From JAGOBP01 sp964550855 (GTDB lineage: Bacteria; Chloroflexota; Anaerolineae; Fen-1058), in NCBI GenBank assembly GCA_964550855.1, contig CAZKBQ010000011.1:1-64000 (forward strand): a DNA stretch of 64,000 nt. The letters are read 5' to 3'. Position numbers and translations under genes: made by a program. Under the pieces are notes generated by a model, which was not told the DNA's origin, did not search any database, and saw nothing but the letters and a program-made list of their open reading frames with translations. Positions 48,142-57,093 of this stretch are shown one piece after another (positions within the stretch are counted from its first letter, which is position 1; each line of letters starts with the position of its first letter).

Positions 48142-48220
48142 TTACGTTTCACGCTTTACGTTTTGTATGCTGTGTGACACGTAAAGCGTGAAGCGTGAAG
48201 CGTAAAACGTGAAACGTAAT
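48141..48220. repeat. Heptad repeat hairpin (CGTAAAA class)
   Basis: ATTACGTTTCACG (48141-48153) pairs with CGTGAAACGTAAT (48208-48220). Between them are more 7-base units (ACGCTTT, ACGTTTT and CGTAAAG, CGTGAAG, CGTGAAG, CGTAAAA). It fills the space between the FGGY kinase stop and the AraD-like start. Confidence 0.8.
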
Positions 48221-48233
48221 AGCGAGGTGTGAA

Positions 48234-48878
48234 TTGCTTGAAGCACTGCGTGAACAGGTTTGGAGACTGCACCTGGAGCTGCCCAGGAACGATCTGGTGA
48301 AATGGACGGGCGGCAACGTCAGCGGACGTGATCCGGAGACCGGTCTCGTCGTGATTAAGCCATCGGGTGTGAAGTATCCCGATTTGAAGCCCGAACAGCT
48401 GGTGGTGGTCGATCTCAACGGCCAGATCGTCGAAGGCGATTTGTCGCCGTCGTCGGACACGGCCAGCCACCTGTACATCTATCGGCATCGACCGGACGTG
48501 GGCGGCATCGTGCACACGCACTCGCCGTACGCGACGGCGTTTGCGGCGGTGGGCAAGCCGATCCCGGTTTATCTGACCGCCATCGCGGATGAATTCGGCG
48601 GGCCGATCCCGGTGGGCGGCTTCGCGCTGATCGGCGGTGAGGAGATCGGTCGGGTGGTGGTGGACTCGATCGGATCTTCGCCCGCCGTGCTGCTGAAGAA
48701 TCACGGCGTGTTCACCATCGGCCAGACTGCGGAGGCCGCCGTCAAGGCCGCGGTGATGGTGGAGGACGTGGCGCGCACCGTGTGGTATGCGCTGCAGCTG
48801 GGCGTGCCCGAGGTGATTCCGGCGGAAGACGTGGCGAAGCTGCACGATCGATACACCCACGTCTATGGACAGAGATAA
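48234..48878 (+). CDS. Class II aldolase/adducin-family protein, AraD-like
   Basis: A 214-residue zinc enzyme that epimerises or splits a ketose phosphate. GGNVSGRDPETGLVVIKPSGV is the phosphate site. GGIVHTHSPYATAFA has two zinc histidines, and a third is in LLKNHGVFTIG. SPSSDTASHLYIYRH is closer to L-ribulose-5-phosphate 4-epimerase than to fuculose aldolase. TTG start with GAGGTG upstream. With the FGGY kinase and isomerase 2 it makes an L-arabinose-like route. Confidence 0.88.
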   Translation: MLEALREQVWRLHLELPRNDLVKWTGGNVSGRDPETGLVVIKPSGVKYPDLKPEQLVVVDLNGQIVEGDLSPSSDTASHLYIYRHRPDVGGIVHTHSPYATAFAAVGKPIPVYLTAIADEFGGPIPVGGFALIGGEEIGRVVVDSIGSSPAVLLKNHGVFTIGQTAEAAVKAAVMVEDVARTVWYALQLGVPEVIPAEDVAKLHDRYTHVYGQR

Positions 48879-48933
48879 CCCTGATCCCCGTCCCCTCTCC
48901 CGGCTGGAGAGAAGGGAGGAAGCGATTTACTCT

Positions 48934-50481
48934 ATGCCAGAAACCAATCCGATCGAAAGCAACACTGCGCCGCCGTTGCTGGAAATGCGCGGCATCACCA
49001 AGACGTTCCCCGGCGTGCAGGCGTTGACGAACGTCAACTTTGACGTGCGCGCCGGTGAGGTGCACGCGCTGGTGGGCGAGAACGGCGCGGGTAAATCGAC
49101 GCTGATGAAGATTCTGGCGGGCGTGTACGAGCGCGACGCCGGCGAAATCTGGCTGAAGGGCAAGCCGGTGAACTTTACCAATCCGCGCCAGGCCCAGCTG
49201 GCCGGCATCGTGACCATCTATCAGGAACTCAATCAGGTGCCGGAGATGTCGGTCACGGAGAACATCTTTCTGGGCAGCGAGTTGGAACGCGGCATCGTGC
49301 TCAGATGGTCGGACATGCACGATCGGGCCAGGGAACTGCTGGGCAAGCTGCACCTCGACATTGATCCGCGCCAGCCCATTCGACAGCTGGGCGTGGGGCA
49401 GCAGCAGATGGTGGAGGTGGCCAAGGCGCTGCACCAGCAGGCCGATCTGATCATCATGGACGAGCCGACCTCGTCGTTGAGCATCCGCGAGATCAATGAT
49501 CTGTTTGCCATTGTGAAGGAACTGAAAGACGCCGGCGTGGCGATCGTCTATATCAGCCATCACCTGGAGGAACCATTTGCCATCGCGGATCGGATTACGG
49601 TGCTGCGTGACGGCCGGAATGTGGCGACGAAGCCCACCGGCGAATTGAACATCGACAGCTTGGTGCGCCTGATGGTGGGGCGCGATCTATCGGAGAAATA
49701 CCCCAAAGCGATCGTGCCGCGTGGTGAGGAAGTCCTGCGTGTGGAGCATCTCAATCGCGCCGGAGTGTTGAGCGATATCTCCCTGACGGCTTACGCCGGC
49801 GAGGTGCTGGGGATCGCGGGGCTGGTGGGCGCCGGTCGAACGGAGTTGGCGCGCGCGGTGTTCGGAGCAGATCCCATCGACAGCGGCACGTTCTACGTCA
49901 AAGGCCGGCCGGTGAAGATCGCCAATCCTAATGATGCCATCCAGCACGGCATCGGCCTGTTGACGGAAGATCGCAAGCAGCAGGGCCTGTTCCTGCAAAT
50001 GTCGGTGCAGGACAACATCGTGATGGCCGTGTTGAAGCGGCTTACCAAAGGGCCGCGCGTCAATCGGCGCAAAGAGGCCGAAGTCACGCGGTTCTATATC
50101 GAGAGCATGAACATCAAAACGTCCAGTCCGGATCAGCTGGCGATCAATCTGTCCGGCGGCACGCAGCAGAAGGTGGTGCTGGGCAAATGGATGTCCACCC
50201 AGCCGCGCGTGTTGATCTTTGACGAGCCGACGCGCGGCATCGACGTCGGCGCGAAAGTGGAGATTTACCGGATGATGAACGACCTGGCCGCCCAGGGCGT
50301 GGCCATCATCATGATCAGCTCGGAACTGCCGGAAATTCTGGGGATGAGCGATCGGGTGCTGGTCATGCGCGGCGGGCGCATCCGCGGCGAGTTGTCGCGC
50401 GCCGAAGCGACGGAAGAAAAGATCATGGAATTTGCCACGGGCACGGACAAGCCGTCCGAGCTCAGTCTCTTTCAAGGTTGA
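48934..50481 (+). CDS. Sugar ABC transporter ATP-binding protein, two domains (RbsA-like)
   Basis: A 515-residue protein with two NBDs. The first has GENGAGKST, a reduced signature LGVGQQQMVEVAKAL and LIIMDEPTSSLS. The second has a degenerate Walker A (GLVGAGRTE), signature LSGGTQQKV and LIFDEPTRGIDVG. This asymmetry is normal for the ribose family. The start at 48934 is set by homology; an ATG at 48865 overlapping the AraD-like stop is possible. Confidence 0.93.
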   Translation: MPETNPIESNTAPPLLEMRGITKTFPGVQALTNVNFDVRAGEVHALVGENGAGKSTLMKILAGVYERDAGEIWLKGKPVNFTNPRQAQLAGIVTIYQELNQVPEMSVTENIFLGSELERGIVLRWSDMHDRARELLGKLHLDIDPRQPIRQLGVGQQQMVEVAKALHQQADLIIMDEPTSSLSIREINDLFAIVKELKDAGVAIVYISHHLEEPFAIADRITVLRDGRNVATKPTGELNIDSLVRLMVGRDLSEKYPKAIVPRGEEVLRVEHLNRAGVLSDISLTAYAGEVLGIAGLVGAGRTELARAVFGADPIDSGTFYVKGRPVKIANPNDAIQHGIGLLTEDRKQQGLFLQMSVQDNIVMAVLKRLTKGPRVNRRKEAEVTRFYIESMNIKTSSPDQLAINLSGGTQQKVVLGKWMSTQPRVLIFDEPTRGIDVGAKVEIYRMMNDLAAQGVAIIMISSELPEILGMSDRVLVMRGGRIRGELSRAEATEEKIMEFATGTDKPSELSLFQG

Positions 50482-50486
50482 GCGAT

Positions 50487-51539
50487 ATGAGCGAATCGAC
50501 AGCGAAATCACCTGCCGTTCCCAACGGCGCAGCCGGGCTGCTGGGCAAGTTCCTGGCCCGAACCGGGCCGTTGATTGTGTTGATCGGTCTGGCCGTGCTG
50601 CTGTTCGCGGCCTCGCCGGCGTTTCGTAACCCCAGCAGCTGGATGCTGTTGGGGCTGGAAGCGGCGGCGATTGGCGTGGTGGCAGCCGGGCAGACCTTTG
50701 TCATCCTGACGGGCGGCATCGATCTTTCGGTGGAGGCGATGGTCTCGTTCAGCGGCGTGCTGGCCGCGATTCTGATCGCCGGCACCAGCAAAGCCGGCGG
50801 GCAGATTGCCTTCGGTGTGCCGGCTGCCGTGGCAATCGGCGCGGCGCTGCTGGGCGGCGCGGTCATCGGCCTGTTTCAGGGCGTGCTGATCACCAAGTTC
50901 AGGATGAACCCCTTCATCGTGACGCTCGGCTTTCGCAGCATGTTGTTGGGTGTCTCGCTGGTGTGGACGCGAGGGGCCGGCATTAATATCAACAAGGACG
51001 GCTTCCTGAGCTTTCTCACCGACTCGATCGATATCGTCGGCCTGAAAGTGCCCATGCCGCTGATCCTGGTTCTGATCGTTTACTTCATCCTGTGGTGGGT
51101 GCTGCGGCAGACCAAGCTGGGACGGTACACCTACGCGCTGGGCGGCAATGAAACCGCCGCGCGCCTGTCCGGCATCAACGTCGATCGGACGAAGATGCTG
51201 ATCTACGGCATCAGCGGTTTCCTGGCGGCGATTGCCGGCGTGCTGGTGATGGGGCGGCTGCAGTCGGGGGCGTATCAAAACGGCACGAACATGACGCTGA
51301 TTTCCGTCGCGGCCGTCGTCATCGGCGGCACGTCGCTGGCGGGGGGCAAAGGCGGCATCTGGGGTACGCTGATCGGCGTGTTCATCATCCGCATCGTGGA
51401 GGCCGGCCTGGTGTACCTTGACGTGCCGTCAAACGCCAAGGAGATCGTTATCGGCGCGATCATCATCCTGGCCGTCATGCTCGACGTGGTGCGCAGCGGC
51501 GAAATTCCGTGGCTGCGCCGCCGGGCCAAGACAGCTTGA
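50487..51539 (+). CDS. Sugar ABC transporter permease (RbsC-like)
   Basis: A 350-residue BPD_transp_2 permease. GQTFVILTGGIDLSVEAMVSFSGV, RMNPFIVTLGFRSMLLGVSLV and NETAARLSGINVDRTKM are characteristic. It begins six bases after the ATPase stop. It is followed by the double-domain binding protein. Confidence 0.93.
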   Translation: MSESTAKSPAVPNGAAGLLGKFLARTGPLIVLIGLAVLLFAASPAFRNPSSWMLLGLEAAAIGVVAAGQTFVILTGGIDLSVEAMVSFSGVLAAILIAGTSKAGGQIAFGVPAAVAIGAALLGGAVIGLFQGVLITKFRMNPFIVTLGFRSMLLGVSLVWTRGAGININKDGFLSFLTDSIDIVGLKVPMPLILVLIVYFILWWVLRQTKLGRYTYALGGNETAARLSGINVDRTKMLIYGISGFLAAIAGVLVMGRLQSGAYQNGTNMTLISVAAVVIGGTSLAGGKGGIWGTLIGVFIIRIVEAGLVYLDVPSNAKEIVIGAIIILAVMLDVVRSGEIPWLRRRAKTA

Positions 51540-51596
51540 GCGATCCCGGAGGCGCGTTGTCTCCGGTCGGCACACACATCCTTAAGGAGGAAAAGC

Positions 51597-53690
51597 ATGT
51601 TTCGGAAGAGGTTGTTCGCAATTGCATCGCTGTTCGTGATTGTCGCCATGGTGGCCGGCTGCGCGACGCCGGCGGCCGCGCCGACCCAGGCGCCCGCTCA
51701 ACCGGCTGCCCCGCAGGCCACTACAGCACCGGCGCAGCCGGCCGGTGGCAATGACAAGTATGTGGGCTTTGTGCCGCCGGCGCTGACCAGCCCGTTCCAC
51801 GTGGCGATGTCAGACGGGGCGAAGGCCGCGGCCGACAAGGCCGGCTGGAAGTTGGAAGTGCAGGCGCCGGCCAGCGAAGGCGACTTCCAGGCCTTTGTGA
51901 CGACGGTGCAGCAGTTGCTGGAGAAGGGCGTGAAGGGGCTGAGCATCAACCCGATCGGCACCGATTCCGCCGTGACGGCCGTGAAGGCCGCCAATGAGAA
52001 AGGCGTGCCGATTCTGGCGCACAACTTCATCACGCCGTTCTCGGAAGGCAACGTGACATCGTATATCGGCTACGATCAGTGGGGCGGCGCCGAGAAGTTG
52101 GCCAAGTACACCTGCGAGTTGCTGGCCAAGAAGTACAACAGCACGCCGGCCGAGACGAAGGGCAAGGTGTTCATCCTGCTGGGCATCGACAGCATCTTCT
52201 CGCATCGGCGGACGGGCGGCTTCAAGGCGGGGCTGACGAAGAACTGCCCGAACGTGCAAGTGGTGGGTGAGCAGACGGCGGAATGGCTGCGGACGAAGGG
52301 GCAGGAAGTGGCGGCCATCGCCTGGCAGAAGGATCCGGACATCGACGTGTTCTACGGCAACAGCGACGAGATGGCGATTGGGGCGGCGCTGGCCGGCGAG
52401 CAGTTGGGCAAGAAGATCAACGTCGATTTCTTCGCGGTGGGCATCGACGGCAATCAGCCGACGCTGGACCTGCTGAAGGAAGGCAAGTTCAGCGCGACGC
52501 TGGGCGTGGATCCGGCGCGGATGGGCGAGACGGTGTTCTACACGCTGCAGAAGGTGCTGGCCGGCGAGAAGGTGCCGCAGATCATCCTGACGCCGTCGGT
52601 GGTGGTGACGCCCGATAATCTGGCCGACTACCTGGCAGGCAAGCTGTGGACCGAGCCGGTGGCCGGGCAGCCTGAACTCGATAACGACAAGCCGACCGTG
52701 CCCGATACCGAAACGTCCAGCAGCAGCAGCGGCGAACCGCAATACGTGGGGTTTGTACCGCCGGCGCTGACCAGCCCGTTCCACGTAGCGATGTCGGACG
52801 GGGCGAAGGCCGCGGCCGACAAGGCCGGCTGGAAGTTGGAAGTGCAGGCGCCGGCCAGCGAAGGCGACTTCCAGGCCTTTGTGACGACGGTGCAGCAGTT
52901 GCTGGAGAAGGGCGTGAAGGGGCTGAGCATCAACCCGATCGGCACCGATTCCGCCGTGACGGCCGTGAAGGCCGCCAATGAGAAAGGCGTGCCGATTCTG
53001 GCGCACAACTTCATCACGCCGTTCTCGGAAGGCAACGTGACATCGTATATCGGCTACGATCAGTGGGGCGGCGCCGAGAAGTTGGCCAAGTACACCTGCG
53101 AGTTGCTGGCCAAGAAGTACAACAGCACGCCGGCCGAGACGAAGGGCAAGGTGTTCATCCTGCTGGGCATCGACAGCATCTTCTCGCATCGGCGGACGGG
53201 CGGCTTCAAGGCGGGGCTGACGAAGAACTGCCCGAACGTGCAAGTGGTGGGTGAGCAGACGGCGGAATGGCTGCGGACGAAGGGGCAGGAAGTGGCGGCC
53301 ATCGCCTGGCAGAAGGATCCGGACATCGACGTGTTCTACGGCAACAGCGACGAGATGGCGATTGGGGCGGCGCTGGCCGGCGAGCAGTTGGGCAAGAAGA
53401 TCAACGTCGATTTCTTCGCGGTGGGCATCGACGGCAATCAGCCGACGCTGGACCTGCTGAAGGAAGGCAAGTTCAGCGCGACGCTGGGCGTGGATCCGGC
53501 GCGGATGGGCGAGACGGTGTTCTACACGCTGCAGAAGGTGCTGGCCGGCGAGAAGGTGCCGCAGATCATCCTGACGCCGTCGGTGGTGGTGACGCCCGAT
53601 AATCTGGCCGACTACCTGGCAGGCAAGCTGTGGACCGAGCCGGTGGCCGGGCAGCCTGAACTCGATAACGACAAGCCGACCGTGCCGTAG
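51597..53690 (+). CDS. Sugar-binding lipoprotein with two nearly identical substrate-binding domains
   Basis: A 697-residue protein, twice the usual length. The lipobox VAGC gives Cys22. After a linker, a full Peripla_BP_4-type domain (YVGFVPPALTSPFHVAMSDG ... ELDNDKPTVP) is followed by the spacer DTETSSSSSGEPQ and the same domain again, ending at the same residue (PTVP). The two domains are identical in protein sequence. At DNA level the copies are 984 bases apart and differ only at five third-codon positions close to their start. AAGGAGG precedes the ATG. Either a real two-domain receptor from a very recent duplication or a misassembly of two genes. Confidence 0.88.
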   Translation: MFRKRLFAIASLFVIVAMVAGCATPAAAPTQAPAQPAAPQATTAPAQPAGGNDKYVGFVPPALTSPFHVAMSDGAKAAADKAGWKLEVQAPASEGDFQAFVTTVQQLLEKGVKGLSINPIGTDSAVTAVKAANEKGVPILAHNFITPFSEGNVTSYIGYDQWGGAEKLAKYTCELLAKKYNSTPAETKGKVFILLGIDSIFSHRRTGGFKAGLTKNCPNVQVVGEQTAEWLRTKGQEVAAIAWQKDPDIDVFYGNSDEMAIGAALAGEQLGKKINVDFFAVGIDGNQPTLDLLKEGKFSATLGVDPARMGETVFYTLQKVLAGEKVPQIILTPSVVVTPDNLADYLAGKLWTEPVAGQPELDNDKPTVPDTETSSSSSGEPQYVGFVPPALTSPFHVAMSDGAKAAADKAGWKLEVQAPASEGDFQAFVTTVQQLLEKGVKGLSINPIGTDSAVTAVKAANEKGVPILAHNFITPFSEGNVTSYIGYDQWGGAEKLAKYTCELLAKKYNSTPAETKGKVFILLGIDSIFSHRRTGGFKAGLTKNCPNVQVVGEQTAEWLRTKGQEVAAIAWQKDPDIDVFYGNSDEMAIGAALAGEQLGKKINVDFFAVGIDGNQPTLDLLKEGKFSATLGVDPARMGETVFYTLQKVLAGEKVPQIILTPSVVVTPDNLADYLAGKLWTEPVAGQPELDNDKPTVP
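51759..53686. repeat. 944-bp direct repeat within the binding-protein gene
   Basis: Copy 1 is 51759-52702 and copy 2 is 52743-53686. By eye the five differences fall in the first 56 bases, all synonymous, and the remaining roughly 890 bases are identical. Confidence 0.92.
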
Positions 53691-53763
53691 CTAGCGGGCG
53701 GGTCGTCGCAGGGCGTTGGTGCAGTAACCCTTATGCGCCAGCGAGTTGTGAGCAATTGAAGGC

Positions 53764-53819
53764 GATCAAGCCGCCGTCCGGGGCGTGGTGCGATTGATTG
53801 CGCCGGCGGTGGCTTGATC
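53764..53819. repeat. Long hairpin in the gap after the binding-protein gene
   Basis: GATCAAGCC (53764-53772) pairs with GGCTTGATC (53811-53819), and the stem continues for about six more pairs with two G-U pairs. The gap 53691-54007 holds this hairpin, the terminator at 53886 and a possible promoter, but no gene. Confidence 0.5.
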
Positions 53820-53885
53820 ATCATGCGGAAGAAGCACTCGTGACGGCCCGCCGTCTGAGTACGGGCATATCGATCAGTATCATCG

Positions 53886-53917
53886 TGGCCGGCGGAATCT
53901 CCGCCGGCCATTTCTTT
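53886..53917 (+). terminator. Intrinsic terminator
   Basis: A perfect 11-bp stem (TGGCCGGCGGA / TCCGCCGGCCA) with a three-base loop is followed by TTTCTTT. It would end the ABC transporter transcript before lutA. Confidence 0.75.
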
Positions 53918-53942
53918 CAACACCGGCAAACACGGGTATAAT
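53915..53942 (+). promoter_or_regulatory. Possible promoter of lutA
   Basis: A perfect TATAAT (53937-53942) has only a weak -35 (TTTCAA, 53915-53920; 16-base spacer). The leader to the ATG at 54008 would be about 60 bases. Confidence 0.4.
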
Positions 53943-54007
53943 TCGCGGACAAGCGTCGAACGCGACTGTCTCATTGTTGATGATTTATCACTTGTCAGGG
54001 GTACGGC

Positions 54008-54760
54008 ATGGCGTTGCGAGCGCAATTGTTTATCACCTGCCTGGCTGAACAGTTCTTCTCGCCGATGTTGAAAGACATGGTGACCGTGCTGGAACGGCTG
54101 GGCGTGCAGTGTGAGTTCCCCGCCGCGCAGACGTGCTGCGGCCAGCCGATGTTCAATAGCGGCTTTCAGTCGCAGGCGCGCGATCTGGCCCGCCAGTGGA
54201 TCGAGCTATTCGATCGGACCGATGGTTACATCGTGTCGCCCTCAGGTTCATGCGTGGACATGGTGCGACATCACTATCCTGAATTGTTCGCCGAAGGCAC
54301 GATCGAGCATCAGCGGGCGCAGGCGGTGGCCGCGCGCACATTTGAATTCACGCAGTTTCTGGTCGACGAGTTGCAGCTTACCGACGTGGGGGCGGCCTTC
54401 CCGCACAAAGTCACCTATCATGCCTCGTGCCACTTGCTGCGCGGTTTGCGAGGCCGCACTCAACCCCGGCAATTGTTGCAAAACGTGAAGGGTCTGGAAC
54501 TTGTGCCGCTGACTGAAGAGGAAACATGCTGCGGGTTCGGCGGCGTCTTCAGCGTCATCTATCCCGAAGTCTCGCAGGCCATGCTGGAAGCCAAAGTGCG
54601 CCACATCGAAGCGAGCGGCGCGGAAGTCGTCGTCGCGTGCGACGCCGGCTGCCTGATGAACATTGCGGGTGGATTGAAGAAAGTGAACTCACCGGTGAAG
54701 GCGATGCACCTTATCCAGGTTTTGGCGCAACAAGGTTACGGCGTAACGAATAATGAGTAA
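54008..54760 (+). CDS. lutA: LutA-like (Fe-S)-binding CCG-domain protein
   Basis: A 250-residue protein with two CCG (cysteine-rich) motifs: QTCCGQPMFNSGF with an upstream TCLAE, and ETCCGFGGVFSV with ASCHLL, followed by ACDAGCLMNIAGGL. These bind an iron-sulfur cluster in the LutABC complex, which oxidises L-lactate to pyruvate in the cytoplasm. The last residues (GVTNNE) and the stop are encoded by a heptad repeat. First gene of the lut operon. Confidence 0.92.
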   Translation: MALRAQLFITCLAEQFFSPMLKDMVTVLERLGVQCEFPAAQTCCGQPMFNSGFQSQARDLARQWIELFDRTDGYIVSPSGSCVDMVRHHYPELFAEGTIEHQRAQAVAARTFEFTQFLVDELQLTDVGAAFPHKVTYHASCHLLRGLRGRTQPRQLLQNVKGLELVPLTEEETCCGFGGVFSVIYPEVSQAMLEAKVRHIEASGAEVVVACDAGCLMNIAGGLKKVNSPVKAMHLIQVLAQQGYGVTNNE

Positions 54761-54838
54761 TGTGTAATGAATAATGCGTAATGCGTAATGCGTAATGAAT
54801 AACGGACAAATTACGCTTTACTCGTTACTCATTACTCT
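54741..54838. repeat. Heptad repeat (GCGTAAT class) overlapping the lutA 3' end
   Basis: Nine 7-base units (GCGTAAC, GAATAAT, GAGTAAT, GTGTAAT, GAATAAT, GCGTAAT three times, GAATAAC) run 54741-54803, followed by complementary TTACGCTTTACTCGTTACTC. The lutA stop lies inside. Confidence 0.8.
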
Positions 54839-54861
54839 TTGAGTCTCAAAGGTCGCTCATC

Positions 54862-56394
54862 ATGACCCACACCCCCACCCACATTGACTTTCGCACCAAC
54901 GTGCAGCACGTGCCGCCGCAGATGCCGTCCTCGGTGCAGAAGGCCACGACGAAGTTCCTGGGCAATCGCGCCGGACTGGTCGAGCTGTACGGGCCGGAGA
55001 ATTGGGAAGCGCTGCGGCAGGCCGGGCACGACATTCGCCTGCAGGCGATCGATCATCTCGATCATTACCTCACCCAACTCGAAGAGCAGGTGACGCGGGC
55101 GGGCGGTCACGTCCACTGGGCGCGCGATGCCGCCGAGGCCCGATCGATCGTGCTGGCGATCGCGCGCGAACACAACGTCAGGCGCGTGGTCAAGGCCAAG
55201 AGCATGGCGAGTGAAGAGATCGATCTTAATCGCGCGCTGGAGGCCGCCGGCATTCAGACGCTGGAGACCGATCTCGGCGAGTACATCGTGCAGCTGGCGG
55301 GCGAGATGCCGTCGCACATCATCGTGCCCGCCGTACACCTGACCAAGGAAGGCATTGCCGATCTGTTTCGCCAGAAGCTGGGGGTCGATGTGCCGGCCGA
55401 ACCGACCGCTCTGACGGCCATCGCGCGGGCGCGCCTGCGTGAAGAATTCCTGGCGGCAGACATGGGCCTGTCTGGCGCCAACTTCCTGGTGGCCGAAACC
55501 GGCACCATCGTGCTGGTGACCAACGAGGGCAACGGGCGCATGTGCACGACGCTGCCGCCGGTGCACGTTGCCATCGCCGGCATCGATAAAGTCGTGCCGG
55601 ATATGCAGAGTTTGTCGGTGTTGTTGAAGCTGCTGGCGCGCAGCGCCACGGGGCAAAAGATCTCCACCTATACCTCGTTCATTCATGGCCCGCGCCGAAC
55701 AGCCGAAGAAAACGGGCCGCAGGAGTTTCACCTGATTTTGTTGGACAACGGCCGGACGCGCATTTTGCAAGACGAGATCGCCCGTGAGACGATGTTGTGC
55801 ATTCGCTGCGGCGCGTGCCTGAATGTATGCCCGGTCTACAACCACGTCGGCGGCCACGCGTACGGTTGGGTGTACTCCGGCCCGATCGGATCGATCCTGG
55901 CCCCGCAGCTGCTGGGCACCTCGGTGGCTGCCGATCTGCCGTTTGCGTCGTCACTGTGCGGCGCGTGCGGCGACGTCTGCCCGGTCAAGATTCCCATTCC
56001 TAAGATTCTCTTACATCTGCGCCACCGCGTCGTCGAAGGCGATCAAGTTGAAGCTGCAGCCGCTTCGCCGCTGCTTCAAGCGGGAGCAAGCGCCGGCACG
56101 CTGGCGATAGGCACGCCGTGGTTGTATCAGTTGGGCACGATGCTGTTGCCGCTGATTCAAAAGCCGTTTCAGCGCGGCGCGTGGCTGCCCAAACTGCCGC
56201 CGCCGCTCGATCGCTGGACGATGGTGCGCCCCTTCCCGGCGTTTGGGGCCGATTTCCGCGCGTGGTGGAATAAACGATCGGGCAGGCCGCAAACGCCCAG
56301 ATGGCTGCGCAACGCGGCGATTATCGCCATCACGATCGAAGTGGCCTTGGCGATCGGGTGGCTGTTGACGCGCAGACGCGGGAGCCGGCAATGA
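54862..56394 (+). CDS. lutB: LutB-like iron-sulfur protein with LUD domain
   Basis: A 510-residue protein. The LUD domain (about 60-300) includes KAKSMASEEIDLNRALEAAG and FLVAETGTIVLVTNEGNGRM. The ferredoxin-like part has CIRCGACLNVCPVYNHVGG and SLCGACGDVCPVKIPI. A C-terminal hydrophobic helix (AAIIAITIEVALAIGWLL) could anchor it to the membrane. The stop overlaps the lutC start. Confidence 0.93.
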   Translation: MTHTPTHIDFRTNVQHVPPQMPSSVQKATTKFLGNRAGLVELYGPENWEALRQAGHDIRLQAIDHLDHYLTQLEEQVTRAGGHVHWARDAAEARSIVLAIAREHNVRRVVKAKSMASEEIDLNRALEAAGIQTLETDLGEYIVQLAGEMPSHIIVPAVHLTKEGIADLFRQKLGVDVPAEPTALTAIARARLREEFLAADMGLSGANFLVAETGTIVLVTNEGNGRMCTTLPPVHVAIAGIDKVVPDMQSLSVLLKLLARSATGQKISTYTSFIHGPRRTAEENGPQEFHLILLDNGRTRILQDEIARETMLCIRCGACLNVCPVYNHVGGHAYGWVYSGPIGSILAPQLLGTSVAADLPFASSLCGACGDVCPVKIPIPKILLHLRHRVVEGDQVEAAAASPLLQAGASAGTLAIGTPWLYQLGTMLLPLIQKPFQRGAWLPKLPPPLDRWTMVRPFPAFGADFRAWWNKRSGRPQTPRWLRNAAIIAITIEVALAIGWLLTRRRGSRQ

Positions 56395-57056
56395 TGGCGA
56401 CGACAGCGCGCGATGAAATGTTGAGCCGCGTGCGGGCAGCGTTGAAGCGCACGCCGGATTCCGCGGTGGCGACGATTCCGGCGACGGCCCGCCTGACGCC
56501 GCGCCCGGCGGGCGACGTTGAGTCTGAACTCAACGCCTTCTTTTCAGAAGTGGAAAAGTTGGCCGGCAGGACCAAACGCCTCAAGGACAAGGCTGAGCTG
56601 GAAGCCGCCCTGCGCGATCTGGTGGCCGCCGAGTCGATCAAGCGGGCGACGCTGTGGCAGACGCCGGAATTAAAGGCGTGGGGCGTGGAGGCCATGTTGA
56701 GTTCGCTCGGCGTGGCGATCGTCTCGCCGTATGCGCCCAACCGCGAAGTGGCTGAGTGCGATCTGGGCGTGACGGGTGCCGATTTCGCGCTGCCGGAAAC
56801 CGGGACGCTGGGGCTGAGATCGTCGATCGAGCGGCCGCGAACGGTGTCGTTATTGCCCCGGGTCCATCTCGCGCTCATTCAGCCGGCGTGCCTGCGGGCG
56901 GATCTTCATCAAGTCTTTGAAGAAGCGAACAACGACGGCTACTTCGTGCTGGTGACCGGCTCCAGTCGCACGTCCGACATCGAGTTGACGTTGACGCTGG
57001 GCGTGCACGGCCCCAAAACGCTGGTGGTGTGGGCTGTGCCCGGGCCGGCGAGTTGA
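56391..57056 (+). CDS. lutC: LutC-like LUD-domain protein
   Basis: A 221-residue LUD protein. GADFALPETGTLGLRSSIERPRTVSLLPRVHLALI and GSSRTSDIELTLTLGVHGP are the LutC hallmarks. ATG overlaps the lutB stop (ATGA); GGGAG lies 6 bases upstream. Third member of the lactate-utilisation complex. Confidence 0.92.
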   Translation: MMATTARDEMLSRVRAALKRTPDSAVATIPATARLTPRPAGDVESELNAFFSEVEKLAGRTKRLKDKAELEAALRDLVAAESIKRATLWQTPELKAWGVEAMLSSLGVAIVSPYAPNREVAECDLGVTGADFALPETGTLGLRSSIERPRTVSLLPRVHLALIQPACLRADLHQVFEEANNDGYFVLVTGSSRTSDIELTLTLGVHGPKTLVVWAVPGPAS

Positions 57057-57093
57057 TAAGTGGAAATACAGATTATCCATCCGGGAGACGATC

